A DNA stretch of 64,000 nucleotides from Bradyrhizobium sp. CCGB01 (GTDB taxonomy: Bacteria > Pseudomonadota > Alphaproteobacteria > Rhizobiales > Xanthobacteraceae). Position 1 is the first letter of the stretch; each line of letters starts with the position of its first letter. Under the pieces are notes generated by a model that saw nothing but the letters and a program-made list of their open reading frames with translations, made no database searches and was not told the origin of the DNA. Positions 1 to 8,398 of the stretch are shown piece by piece. Both the position numbers and the translations under genes were made by a program. The DNA is taken from the NCBI RefSeq assembly GCF_024199795.1, contig NZ_JANADK010000001.1, positions 9,104,001 through 9,168,000 on the forward strand. Direction: 5' to 3'.

Positions 1-329
1 GCGTCGGCCGCGACGGCTTCCAGTGGCAGGGTCTGGTGAACATCACCAACAAGAAAGAGTGGCCGGACTGGACGCCGCCGCCGGAGATGATCCAGCGCCA
101 GCCCTATCTGCCGCGCTTCATGGCCGGCGGCCCCGGCAATCCGCTCGGCGCCCGCGCCATGTATCTCGGCACCACGGTCTACCGCATCCACGGCACCAAC
201 CGCCCCGACACGATCGGCACCAAGGTGTCCTCAGGCTGCTTCCGTCTGGTCAACCATGACGTCGCCGATCTCTACGATCGCGTCCCTGTTGGCACCAAGG
301 TCGTCATCCGGCAGAAGCCCGAACTCTAA
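1..329 (+). CDS. L,D-transpeptidase (YkuD domain), 5'-truncated
   Basis: The reading frame is open from the window edge (first full codon at 3) to TAA at 327-329, so only the C-terminal part of the gene is present. The protein carries the YkuD active-site signature: a histidine at 189-191 in IHGTN, then SSGCFRLVN with the nucleophilic cysteine at 237-239. Enzymes of this family form 3-3 cross-links in periplasmic peptidoglycan or attach proteins to it. The upstream sequence is missing, so signal peptide and total length cannot be judged. A perfect inverted repeat follows the stop. Confidence 0.9.
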   Translation, partial: VGRDGFQWQGLVNITNKKEWPDWTPPPEMIQRQPYLPRFMAGGPGNPLGARAMYLGTTVYRIHGTNRPDTIGTKVSSGCFRLVNHDVADLYDRVPVGTKVVIRQKPEL

Positions 330-340
330 GCTTATCGCTG

Positions 341-366
341 GAGCATGATCCCCAGGGATCATGCTC
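341..366. terminator. Perfect 12-bp inverted repeat after the L,D-transpeptidase gene
   Basis: GAGCATGATCCC and GGGATCATGCTC form a perfect palindrome with a two-base centre, 11 bases after the transpeptidase stop codon. No clear T tract follows, so it may end transcription with Rho or protect the 3' end, or it may be a dispersed GCATGATC-type repeat. Confidence 0.45.
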
Positions 367-412
367 TGCGCCCTCCCCCAAATTCCTTTTCCCGATTTTT
401 CGAGAGAGCAAC

Positions 413-1453
413 ATGATGCGCACATTCCGAGGCGGCCTGCTGATCGGGCTCGCAGTCGCCGTGCTGGTCGCCGTCCTGGCCATCATCTATGAATTCTACG
501 ATACCCGCACGCTGAAGCGCACCGTGCGCCGCGGCGAGGTGCTGTGCGGCGTCAACAAGGGCCTGCCGGGCTTCTCGATCCCGGACGACAAGGGCAACTG
601 GACCGGCTTCGACGTCGATTTCTGCCGCGCGGTGGCCTCCGCGATCTTCAACGATCCGGGCAAGGCGAAGTTCGTCCCGCTCGACGCCGGCGAACGCTTC
701 AAGGAATTGCAGAGCCGGAAAGTGGACATCCTCTCGCGCAACTCGACCTGGAGCATGGCGCGCGAGCTCGACTACGACCTCTATTTCCCCGCGGTCGCCT
801 ATTACGACGGCGCAGGCTTCATGCTGCCGCGCTCGCGCAACAAGGAGACTTCGCTGGACCTGACCGGCAGCAAGGTCTGCGTGCAGGCCGGCACCACCAC
901 GCTGCTCAACGTCGCCGATTACTTCAAAGCCAACAACATGAAGTATGAAGAGGTGAAGTTCGACAAGCTCGATGACGTGGTGAAGGCCTACGACACCGGC
1001 AAGTGCGACACGCTGTCGGCCGACGTCTCCCAGCTCTACGCGCTCAGGCTCAACCTCTCAAAGCCCGGCGACCACATGATCCTGCCGGATATGATCTCCA
1101 AGGAGCCGCTCGCTCCCGTCGTGCGCCAGCGCGACGACGACTGGATGATGATCGTGAAATGGACGCTCTACGCGATGATCAACGCCGAAGAGCTCGGCGT
1201 GACCTCGGAGAATATCGACGAGGCCCTGAAGTCGAAGAAGCCGGAAGTGATGCGCCTGGTCGGCACCGAGGGCAATTACGGCGAGCAGCTCGGCCTCACC
1301 AAGGACTGGGTCGTCCGCATCATCCGCCACGTCGGCAATTACGGCGAGATGTACGAGCGCAACATCGGCGAGAAGTCGAAGCTGAAGATCCCGCGCGGCA
1401 TGAACCAGCTGTGGAATGCAGGTGGTGTGCAGTATGCCCCGCCGATGAGGTAA
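413..1453 (+). CDS. Amino-acid ABC transporter substrate-binding protein, AapJ-like
   Basis: This 346-residue protein belongs to the family 3 extracellular solute-binding proteins and most resembles the general L-amino-acid binding protein AapJ. Recognisable parts are VLCGVNKGLPGFS, WTGFDVDFCRAVASA and KVCVQAGTTTLLNVADYF. The N-terminus is one hydrophobic helix (about residues 8-27) with no AxA cleavage site or lipobox, so the protein may stay membrane-anchored. No aapQ, aapM or aapP gene is nearby; it is an orphan binding protein in this window. The start ATG follows GAGAGAGCAAC. A palindromic repeat lies downstream. Confidence 0.9.
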   Translation: MMRTFRGGLLIGLAVAVLVAVLAIIYEFYDTRTLKRTVRRGEVLCGVNKGLPGFSIPDDKGNWTGFDVDFCRAVASAIFNDPGKAKFVPLDAGERFKELQSRKVDILSRNSTWSMARELDYDLYFPAVAYYDGAGFMLPRSRNKETSLDLTGSKVCVQAGTTTLLNVADYFKANNMKYEEVKFDKLDDVVKAYDTGKCDTLSADVSQLYALRLNLSKPGDHMILPDMISKEPLAPVVRQRDDDWMMIVKWTLYAMINAEELGVTSENIDEALKSKKPEVMRLVGTEGNYGEQLGLTKDWVVRIIRHVGNYGEMYERNIGEKSKLKIPRGMNQLWNAGGVQYAPPMR

Positions 1454-1508
1454 CGGCGGTCTCACCGCCGTCACTGCGAGCTTGGGGCGGCCGCTCTCCA
1501 CACTCAAC

Positions 1509-1613
1509 TGTCATCGCCCGGCTTGACTGGGCGATCCAGTACGCCGCGGCCTCTCCGTAAATCACTTCTGTCTCTGGAATACTGGGTCGCCCGGTCAAGC
1601 CGGGCGACGACAC
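1509..1613. repeat. Palindromic intergenic repeat, family C (TGTCATCGCCCGG type)
   Basis: The element starts TGTCATCGCCCGGCTTGA and ends TCAAGCCGGGCGACGACA, with a conserved middle containing CTGGAATACTGG. A related element is at 16289-16414. It fills the gap between an amino-acid-binding protein gene and a convergent acyl-CoA dehydrogenase gene, where it could serve as a two-way terminator. Nothing else is visible in 1454-1652. Confidence 0.8.
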
Positions 1614-1652
1614 TGAGGGTGAGGCACGCGCTCGCGCCTCACGTCCGCTGCC

Positions 1653-2792
1653 TCAATACCCCCGCGTGCGCGCCAGTTGCTCGGTGTGGTAATTCGCATC
1701 GCCGAACAGTTCCTCGCACACCCTTGCGCGCTTCATGAAGAAGCCGATGTCGAACTGGTCGGTCATGCCCATGCCGCCGTGCATCTGCACGCCTTCCTGC
1801 ACCGCGCGCGTGGCGGTGGTGCCGGCGCGTGCCTTAGCGACGGCGACGGCTGAGGCGGCCTTGGCGACGTCGGCATCCAGTGCCTGGAGCGCCTTCATCG
1901 TGGCGGCACGGGTGATCTCGATGTCGACATAGAGTTCGGCGGCGCGGTGCTGGAGCGCCTGGAATTCGCCGATCAGCTTGCCGAACTGCTTTCTGTTCTT
2001 GAGATACTCGACGGTGCGGTTGAACACCTCGTCGCTGAGACCCACCATTTCAGCCGCGACCGCGCCGCGGCCGATGTCGAGCACGCCCTCGAGCAGGCTC
2101 GCGCCCTGATCCACCTCGCCGAGCACGCTGTCGGCATTGACCTCGACATTGGCAAGCTCGATCCGCGCCGCATTATGCGCGTCGACCATGATGGTGCGCT
2201 CGATCGATACGCCCTTGGCCTTGGGGTTGACCAGGAACAGCGTCAAGCCATCGCGCTCGCCGGCCGCGCCAGCGGTCCGCGCGGCGACGATGAAGAGGTC
2301 GGCGACGTGACCGTCGACGACCAGCGCCTTGGAGCCGGAGAGCTTGAAGCCGTTGCCGGCGCGCACCGCCTGGAGGCTGGTCTGGAGCGGGCGATGCTTT
2401 GCGCCTTCGTCGACCGCGAGCGTCGCGAGCAGCGAGCCGTTGGAGACCTTCGGCAGATATTCCGACTTCTGCGCGGCATTGCCGCCGCGGTTCAGCGCCG
2501 AGGCTGCCACCACGCTGGTGGCGAGGAACGGCGACGGCATCAAGGTGCGGCCGATCTCCTCCATCACGATCCCGGCCTCCATGAAGCCGAGACCGCTGCC
2601 GCCGAACTCTTCCGGCACGAGCAGGCCGGCAAAGCCCATCTCGGCGAAGGAGTGCCACAGCTCCTTGGAGAATCCGGTCGGATCCTTGGCGTCGCGCAAA
2701 TGCCGCAGGTGCGACACCGGCGCCTTGTCGCTGATCAGCCCGCGCGCGGAGTCGCGGAGCATCGATTGTTCTTCGGTGAGGACGAGGGCCAT
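1653..2792 (-). CDS. Acyl-CoA dehydrogenase
   Basis: The 379-residue protein has the three-part acyl-CoA dehydrogenase architecture: an N-terminal helical domain (LTEEQSMLRDSARG), a middle beta domain and a C-terminal helical domain with RKQFGKLIGEFQALQH and the late MHGGMGMTDQFDIG motif. It would oxidise an acyl-CoA to the 2-enoyl-CoA with FAD and pass electrons to ETF. I chose ATG at 2792 over an in-frame TTG at 2801 because AGAGAT sits upstream. It lies on the same strand as the acyl-CoA dehydrogenase at 2937-4136; such pairs sometimes form heteromers. The substrate is unknown. Confidence 0.93.
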   Translation of the reverse strand: MALVLTEEQSMLRDSARGLISDKAPVSHLRHLRDAKDPTGFSKELWHSFAEMGFAGLLVPEEFGGSGLGFMEAGIVMEEIGRTLMPSPFLATSVVAASALNRGGNAAQKSEYLPKVSNGSLLATLAVDEGAKHRPLQTSLQAVRAGNGFKLSGSKALVVDGHVADLFIVAARTAGAAGERDGLTLFLVNPKAKGVSIERTIMVDAHNAARIELANVEVNADSVLGEVDQGASLLEGVLDIGRGAVAAEMVGLSDEVFNRTVEYLKNRKQFGKLIGEFQALQHRAAELYVDIEITRAATMKALQALDADVAKAASAVAVAKARAGTTATRAVQEGVQMHGGMGMTDQFDIGFFMKRARVCEELFGDANYHTEQLARTRGY

Positions 2793-2830
2793 GATGTTCA
2801 ATCTCTAAGGTCTTGCAAATCTGTTGGTGT

Positions 2831-2928
2831 CATTCCGGGGCGATGCGCAGCATCGAACCCGGAATCTCGAGGTTCTCAGGTGCGCAACTGCGCACCATAG
2901 TTCGCGCTATCGCGCGCCCCGGAACGAC
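2831..2928. repeat. Palindromic intergenic repeat, family A (CATTCCGGGGC type)
   Basis: The element begins CATTCCGGGGCGATGCGCAG and ends GCGCCCCGGAACG, with CTCGAGGTTCTCAGGTGCGC and GCACCATAGTTCGC inside. Near-copies are at 27632-27735, 47164-47264 and, in divergent form, 51159-51258. It lies between two same-strand acyl-CoA dehydrogenase genes. Confidence 0.85.
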
Positions 2929-2936
2929 GGAGAACC

Positions 2937-4136
2937 TTACGCCCCCGGCAAATCCAGGATGCGCTTGGCGACGATGCCGAGCATCACCTCCGTCGTGCCG
3001 CCCTCGATCGAGTTGGCCTTGGTGCGCAGCCAGGCGCGCGGACGGGCGCCCTGCTTGGAGCGCTCGCTCTCCCATTCCAACGCATCGACGCCGCCGGCGG
3101 ACATCAGGATCTCGTAGCGGCGCTTGTTGAGCTCGGTGCCATAATATTTCATCGCCGATGAGAACGCCGGATGCGCCTGCCCCGCCTTGGCGAGATCGAC
3201 CGCGCGCTCGGCGCAAGCCGCAAGCGCAGCTTCATCGACGTCGAACATCGCGATCTTGCCGCGCAGCATGGAATCGTCGAGCCGCCCCAGCGCATCGGAG
3301 CCGACGGAGTCGGCCGCGATCTGGCCGAGCGGACGACCGACGCCACGCTCGCCCATGCCCGAGATCATCGCGCGCTCGTGCTGGAGCAGATATTTCGCGA
3401 CGTCCCAGCCGCGGTTGACGCTGCCGACCACATGCGACTTCGGCACGCGGACGCCGTCGAAGAAAGTCTCGCAGAACGGCGAATAGCCGGAAATGAGCAG
3501 GATCGGCTTGGTCGTCACACCCTTCGAGGTCATGTCGAACAGGATGAAGCTGATGCCGTCATGCTTCTTCGCGGCGGGATCGGTGCGGACGAGGCAGAAG
3601 ATCCAGTCGGCGTAATTGGCGTAGGACGTCCAGATCTTCGAACCCGTGATGACGAAATCGTCGCCGTCACTCTCGGCGCGGGTCTGGAGCGAGGCGAGAT
3701 CGGAGCCGGCGTTCGGCTCGGAATAACCCTGGCACCAGCGGATGAGGCCCGCCGCGATCTTCGGCAGATGCTCCTTCTTCTGGGCCTCATTGCCATACTT
3801 GAGCAAAGCCGGTCCGAGCATCCAGATGCCGAAACTCGACAGCGGCGGACGCGCGCCCATCTTCGCCATCTCGGCGCGCAGCACCTTGTGCTCGGCAGCG
3901 CTGAGGCCTCCGCCGCCATATTCCTTCGGCCAATCCGGCACGGTCCAGCCCTTGTCGCGCATGCGCTCGAACCAGATGCGCTGCGGCTCGGACGCGAATT
4001 TCGTATTGCGTCCGCCCCAGAACACGTCGCCGTCGGAGGTCACGGGTTTACGCATCTCCGGCGGACAATTGGCTTCCAGCCAGGCGCGCGTTTGCTTGCG
4101 GAATTCTTCGAGATCGGCTGTCTCAGTGTCGCTCAT
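2937..4136 (-). CDS. Acyl-CoA dehydrogenase
   Basis: The 399-residue protein is an acyl-CoA dehydrogenase with PDWPKEYGGGGLS, WCQGYSEPNAGSDLAS (the FAD/acyl loop), a middle domain with ITGSKIWTSYANYADW, and the C-terminal SIEGGTTEVMLGIVAKRILDL signature that closes most members. I chose ATG at 4136 because GGAAACG lies a proper distance upstream; an ATG at 4148 and a TTG at 4151 lack a ribosome-binding site. The downstream gene on the same strand (1653-2792) encodes a second, different acyl-CoA dehydrogenase, separated by a palindromic repeat. A divergent gene starts at 4275. Confidence 0.94.
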   Translation of the reverse strand: MSDTETADLEEFRKQTRAWLEANCPPEMRKPVTSDGDVFWGGRNTKFASEPQRIWFERMRDKGWTVPDWPKEYGGGGLSAAEHKVLRAEMAKMGARPPLSSFGIWMLGPALLKYGNEAQKKEHLPKIAAGLIRWCQGYSEPNAGSDLASLQTRAESDGDDFVITGSKIWTSYANYADWIFCLVRTDPAAKKHDGISFILFDMTSKGVTTKPILLISGYSPFCETFFDGVRVPKSHVVGSVNRGWDVAKYLLQHERAMISGMGERGVGRPLGQIAADSVGSDALGRLDDSMLRGKIAMFDVDEAALAACAERAVDLAKAGQAHPAFSSAMKYYGTELNKRRYEILMSAGGVDALEWESERSKQGARPRAWLRTKANSIEGGTTEVMLGIVAKRILDLPGA

Positions 4137-4274
4137 GGTCGTTTCCATCAATCAAAAATCGACTTGTTGGGCGCGACTCTGGGCCATCGCACCGTGGAAT
4201 TCAACCACTTCCGTGGCGCGCGTTCGGCTATAGTCGCCGCCACGACGGTGCTTGAAAACAAAGAGGAAACGAGA

Positions 4275-4820
4275 ATGCGCCTGAAACTCCTTTCGCCTGG
4301 CGAAATGAACGAGAGCCAGCGGCAGACCTATGACGAGTCGATTGCCGGCAAGCGCGGCAAGCCGCCGGCGCCGATGATGGCATGGCTCAACAGCCCCGAC
4401 ATGGCCCGTCACGCCACGCGGCTCGGCGAGGTGCTGCGCTACGACACGATCTTCCCCGCCAAGCTCTCGGAGATCGCGATCCTGGTGACGGCGCGGCACT
4501 GGACTGCGCATTACGAATGGTATGCGCATAAGCGCCTCGCGCTTGCGGGCGGCATGGACCCGAAAATCATCGACGCGATCCGCGACCGTCGCACGCCTGA
4601 GTTCGACGATCCCAAGGGCAGGATGATCTACGACGTCGCGAAGTCGCTGCACGAGGGTCACGGCGTCGAGAAGGGGCTGTATGATGAAGCGGTGAAAGTG
4701 CTCAGCGAGCGCGGCGTCGTCGAGGTGATCGGGCTATGCGGCTACTACACCATGGTGTCGATGACACTGAACACGTTCGAGTTCGAGCTGCCCGAGGGCG
4801 AGGTGCCGGAGCTGTCATAG
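4275..4820 (+). CDS. Carboxymuconolactone decarboxylase family protein
   Basis: The 181-residue protein has the all-helical CMD/AhpD-like fold signature: MARHATRLGEVLRYDTIF, EIAILVTARHWTAHYEWYAH, and a C-terminal VVEVIGLCGYYTMVSMTLN. The CxxC pair of AhpD peroxidases is absent, which points to a decarboxylase-like or non-redox role. ATG at 4275 follows GAGGAAACGAGA. An open frame runs upstream to 3171, but it is antisense to the acyl-CoA dehydrogenase and is not coding. Divergence from acyl-CoA dehydrogenase genes suggests a role in the same catabolic route; the substrate is unknown. Confidence 0.9.
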   Translation: MRLKLLSPGEMNESQRQTYDESIAGKRGKPPAPMMAWLNSPDMARHATRLGEVLRYDTIFPAKLSEIAILVTARHWTAHYEWYAHKRLALAGGMDPKIIDAIRDRRTPEFDDPKGRMIYDVAKSLHEGHGVEKGLYDEAVKVLSERGVVEVIGLCGYYTMVSMTLNTFEFELPEGEVPELS

Positions 4821-4910
4821 TTTCGTGTCCGGAAACGCAGGGTTTCGGGATAGGGCCGTAGCGCTGTCCTGAAGCCGGGCCTATGTGGAGTTCATCAACG
4901 GAGCAGCCAC

Positions 4911-5405
4911 ATGTCGCAAAGCCCAGCCGTCCATGCCGGCACCAGGATCGGCCACGTTCACCTCAAGGTCGCCGATCTCGATCGCGCGCTCGGCTTCTAT
5001 TGCGGCGTGCTCGGCTTCGAGCTGATGCAGCGCATGGGCTCCGGTGCGGCCTTCATCTCGGCCGGCGGTTATCATCACCACATCGGGCTCAACACCTGGG
5101 AAAGCAAGGGCGGCTCGCCGCCGCCGCCGGGCAGCACGGGGCTCTTCCACACCGCGATCCTCTATCCGACGCGGCCGGCGCTGGCGGATGCGTTGCATCG
5201 GGTGCTGACGGCCGGCATTGCGCTGGACGGCGCCAGCGACCACGGCGTCAGCGAAGCCTTGTATTTGCGCGACCCGGACCAGAACGGCGTGGAGCTGTAT
5301 TGGGACAAGCCGCGGGAGCAATGGCCGTTCGGGCCGGATGGCAAGCTTGCGATGGTCACGAAGCGGCTGGATGTGGAGGGGTTGTTGCGAGTGCGCGAGG
5401 GGTGA
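4911..5405 (+). CDS. VOC-family (glyoxalase/extradiol dioxygenase-like) protein
   Basis: The 164-residue protein contains two beta-alpha-beta-beta-beta units of the vicinal oxygen chelate fold. Likely metal ligands are the histidine in IGHVHLKVADL, the histidine in GLFHTAIL and the glutamate in NGVELYWDKP, the set used by CatE-like catechol 2,3-dioxygenases and related enzymes. The substrate cannot be read from sequence. It sits 90 bases after the carboxymuconolactone-decarboxylase-family gene and may be cotranscribed with it. Confidence 0.88.
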   Translation: MSQSPAVHAGTRIGHVHLKVADLDRALGFYCGVLGFELMQRMGSGAAFISAGGYHHHIGLNTWESKGGSPPPPGSTGLFHTAILYPTRPALADALHRVLTAGIALDGASDHGVSEALYLRDPDQNGVELYWDKPREQWPFGPDGKLAMVTKRLDVEGLLRVREG

Positions 5406-5409
5406 TGCC

Positions 5410-5524
5410 GTAGGGTGGGTTAGCCCCGTGGATGCGCGAAGCGCATCCACTCGGCGTAACCCACCATGCCTCGGCGAATGCAGGACGAAGTTGGTGGATT
5501 ACGCCTTCGGCTAATCCACCCTAC
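5410..5524. repeat. Palindromic intergenic repeat, family B (GTAGGGTGGGTTA type)
   Basis: The element starts GTAGGGTGGGTTAGCC and ends GGCTAATCCACCCTAC, with internal copies of GGCGTAACCCACC. It fills the gap between the VOC gene and the convergent MFS gene. Its right end contains the TAG stop codon of the MFS gene (5521-5523). Relatives are at 42469-42525, 43456-43545 and 48231-48345. Confidence 0.85.
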
Positions 5525-6759
5525 GAGAGCTTCGCCCGGGGCGTCCCCCGCACCATGATCAGCCCGGCGGCCATCACCTCCAGCGCGATGCAGAGATAGA
5601 ACGGCAGCGCGTAGCCACCGGACCAATCGCGCAAGGCCCCGACGACCCCAGGGCCGAACGCATACGTCACCTGGTTGATCGCCGTATTCAAGCTGATCAG
5701 CACGCCGAACGAGGCGCTATCGAACTCCCGCTGCACGATCAGCGACGGCAGCGTGATGAGGTTGCCGACCGAGAAGCCGAACACTGCGCAGGCCGCGATC
5801 AGCACATAGTCGTTGTGCAAATTGATGACGACGCACAGCGCCGCGGCCTGGCTCAGGAACGACAGCGCCGAGGCCAGCCGCTGGTTGAGGCGATCGATCA
5901 CCATCGAGAACAGCACCCGGCCGACCACCGCCATCGCGGTCAGCAGCGCAACGGCAACAGCGGCGCGTTCGCGGCCGATCACGGGATCGAGGAACGAGAT
6001 CAGGTGCACGATGAAGCCGACCTGCGCGAACAGCACCAGCGCAAACGCAATCGTCACCGTGAGGAAGCCGACATCGCGCAACGCCCATGCGCGGATTTGC
6101 GTCGACGATTGCGGCTTCGCTTTCGCCGCCGCATGCCAGCCGTGAAGGTCGGGCGGCCGTCCGACGAGAATGAGGATCACCGGCAGCAGCAGCACCAGCA
6201 TGGCCCCGGCGGCGGCGTACATCGCACTGGCAAAGCCGACATGGCCGATCAACGTCACCAGCAGCGGCACGCCGACGATGCCGCCGAAGCTGGCGCCGTT
6301 CAGCGCCAGGCTGATCGCCATGCCGCGCTTCTGGTCGAACCAGAGGCTGATCGTGTTGGTGATCATGGCGAGACTGGTGCCGGCCCAGCCGAAGGCGAGC
6401 ACGGCGTCGGCGAGATAGAGCTGCCAGGGCTCGCGCACTGCGCCGATCGCGACCGCGGCCGCCGCCATCGCCAGCGTGCCGGCGATCAGGCAGAGCCGCG
6501 GGCCGTATTTCCTCACGGCCTCGCCAACGAAGACGACGAGCAGCGCGCCGAACAGGTAGAAGAACGTCGTGCCCGAGGAGACCAGCGAAGCCGGCCAGCC
6601 CCGCGCCCGCTGGAGCTCGGCGACGTAGACGCTCTGCCCGTAGAAGCCGAGCCCCCAGCCGAAGGTCGCAAGCAGGAAGCAGACCGCGACGATGCGCCAG
6701 CCTTCGTAACGAAGCGAGGTTTCGTCGATGGGCGCGGTCGGCTGGGGATTGTCGAGCAT
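5521..6759 (-). CDS. MFS transporter
   Basis: The 412-residue protein has about 12 hydrophobic segments and belongs to the major facilitator superfamily, resembling monocarboxylate/oxalate-type members. The loop between helices 2 and 3 reads VGEAVRKYGPR, and SLWFDQKRGMAISLALNG is the conserved segment near helix 5. I chose ATG at 6759 because AAGGACC lies about 9 bases upstream; the frame stays open to 6834. The stop codon TAG is supplied by the end of a family B repeat. The transported substrate is unknown. Confidence 0.9.
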   Translation of the reverse strand: MLDNPQPTAPIDETSLRYEGWRIVAVCFLLATFGWGLGFYGQSVYVAELQRARGWPASLVSSGTTFFYLFGALLVVFVGEAVRKYGPRLCLIAGTLAMAAAAVAIGAVREPWQLYLADAVLAFGWAGTSLAMITNTISLWFDQKRGMAISLALNGASFGGIVGVPLLVTLIGHVGFASAMYAAAGAMLVLLLPVILILVGRPPDLHGWHAAAKAKPQSSTQIRAWALRDVGFLTVTIAFALVLFAQVGFIVHLISFLDPVIGRERAAVAVALLTAMAVVGRVLFSMVIDRLNQRLASALSFLSQAAALCVVINLHNDYVLIAACAVFGFSVGNLITLPSLIVQREFDSASFGVLISLNTAINQVTYAFGPGVVGALRDWSGGYALPFYLCIALEVMAAGLIMVRGTPRAKLS

Positions 6760-6910
6760 TTGCGCTGGTCCTTCGTTTCCCCCGCGAGCGCCGTGCTTCA
6801 CGCCAGCCTGTCGATGACGAGCATCATGTAACAACCGGGCTCTCGAAAATCACTTCGACCGGGATCGAAGTATCAACGTTGCTGACAGCCTCCTGCCAAC
6901 CTTGTTGAGT

Positions 6911-6951
6911 ATGATCTTATCGGAAAACCGCTCCACACTTTTCCGGATCAT
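6911..6951 (-). terminator. Stem-loop after the MFS gene at 6955-8202
   Basis: ATGATC and CGGAAAA pair with TTTTCCG and GATCAT around an 11-base loop, with one 4-base interruption. It starts four bases past the stop codon of the minus-strand MFS gene. The core CGGAAAA/TTTTCCG resembles a dispersed hairpin I remember from rhizobial genomes. Confidence 0.45.
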
Positions 6952-6954
6952 ACG

Positions 6955-8202
6955 TCAGATCGCATCCGGGAACTCGCCCATCGCAGCCTCGAGCCGCGCC
7001 TTGCGGTGGCGAGCCCAGGACGCTAGCGAGAGCACGGCGAGGCCGAGCACCACCGGTGGGAACACCACCATGTTCACCGCGGACCAGCCGTAATTGGCGA
7101 GCAGCTGGCCGGAGGAGAACGAGCCGATCGCCATCATGCCGAACACGAGGAAATCGTTGAAGGCCTGCACCTTGTTGCGCTCCTGCGGCCGGTGCGTCTC
7201 CAGCACCAGCGCGGAGGCGCCGATGAAGGAGAAATTCCAGCCGACACCGAGCACGATCAGCGTGGCCCAGAAATGCATCGCGGTGAGGCCGGAGAGACCG
7301 ATGCCGGCGGCGACGGCCTCCAGCAGCAGGCCGGCGGCGACGATCCTGGGCGCGCCGAAGCGCGCGATCAGCGCACCCGTGAAGAAGCTCGGCCCGTACA
7401 TGGCGACGATGTGCCATTGAATACCGAAATTGGAATCGGACACGGACAGGCCGCACATCTTCATGGCGAGCGGTGCCGAGGTCATGACGAGATTCATCAT
7501 GGGATAGGAGATGACGCCGCACAAAGCCGCCGCAATGAAGCGCGGCCGGGTCACGATGGTAAGCAGCGGCCGGCCGCCGTGCAGATCGGCGGGCGCAGGC
7601 TTGGGCATGTCGACGCCGGCGACGATGCCCATCGCGACCAGTGCGACCGCGGCCTGCACCAGGAAGCTGAAGGCGAACAGATAGGGCGACCAGACGTCCA
7701 TGGTCCATTGCACGAGCTGCGGACCAAGCACGCCCGCGAACACGCCACCGGCCATCACCCAGGATACCGCTTTCGGCCGGTAGGCGGCGCTGGCGCCGTC
7801 GGCGGCGGCGAAGCGGTAGGATTGCGCCACCGCGCCGTAGAGGCCGCCGAGAAAGGTCGCGAGGCAGAACAGCGCGAACGAAGCGTGCAGGATCGCAAAG
7901 CAGCCGCACAGACCGGTGAGCGTGCCCAGACCCGTGCCGACGATGAAGGCCGCACGGCGGCCGAAGCGGCGCGAGATCGCGCCGGTCGGCAGCGTGCCGG
8001 CCGCTAGCCCCAGCACATACATCGAGATCGGCACGGTCGCGAACGACATGTCGGGCGCGAGCGTCGCGCCGACGATCGAGCCGGTCGCGAAGATCACCGC
8101 CGAGTTGGCGCCGGTCAGCGCCTGCGCCGCGGCGAGACGCACCACATTGGCACGCACGCGGACATCGTCGGCGATCTCGTTGGCTGTCGTCACGTCTAGC
8201 AT
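6955..8202 (-). CDS. MFS transporter
   Basis: The 415-residue protein is a major facilitator with about 12 membrane helices. The helix 2-3 loop GAISRRFGRRAAF is a clear motif A. I chose ATG at 8202 because GGCGGA lies about 7 bases upstream; an in-frame ATG at 8208 would place that site too close. It is divergent from the S9 peptidase gene. The substrate is unknown; such proteins in Bradyrhizobium are usually labelled MFS transporters of unclear specificity. Confidence 0.9.
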   Translation of the reverse strand: MLDVTTANEIADDVRVRANVVRLAAAQALTGANSAVIFATGSIVGATLAPDMSFATVPISMYVLGLAAGTLPTGAISRRFGRRAAFIVGTGLGTLTGLCGCFAILHASFALFCLATFLGGLYGAVAQSYRFAAADGASAAYRPKAVSWVMAGGVFAGVLGPQLVQWTMDVWSPYLFAFSFLVQAAVALVAMGIVAGVDMPKPAPADLHGGRPLLTIVTRPRFIAAALCGVISYPMMNLVMTSAPLAMKMCGLSVSDSNFGIQWHIVAMYGPSFFTGALIARFGAPRIVAAGLLLEAVAAGIGLSGLTAMHFWATLIVLGVGWNFSFIGASALVLETHRPQERNKVQAFNDFLVFGMMAIGSFSSGQLLANYGWSAVNMVVFPPVVLGLAVLSLASWARHRKARLEAAMGEFPDAI

Positions 8203-8398
8203 CGGCATTTCCGCCCAGGGGGATGTTCGGGAGCTTGGTTGATTCCCGGCACTATGGAGGGGCGCGGGAGGGCGGGCAACCGGCGCAAACGGGCGCAGGC
8301 CATGCCTCTGACGCAATCGGAGGGATGATAGCGGGCCGCGCTTTTGACGGCTTGCGCTCGATCAAATCCTATCCGCCGTGACTTCCGGAGTTTCGATC

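Noticed and set aside
3171..4274. N-terminal extension of the CMD-family frame
   Set aside because: The first 368 codons are antisense to the acyl-CoA dehydrogenase gene; the true start at 4275 has a good ribosome-binding site and gives the normal family length.
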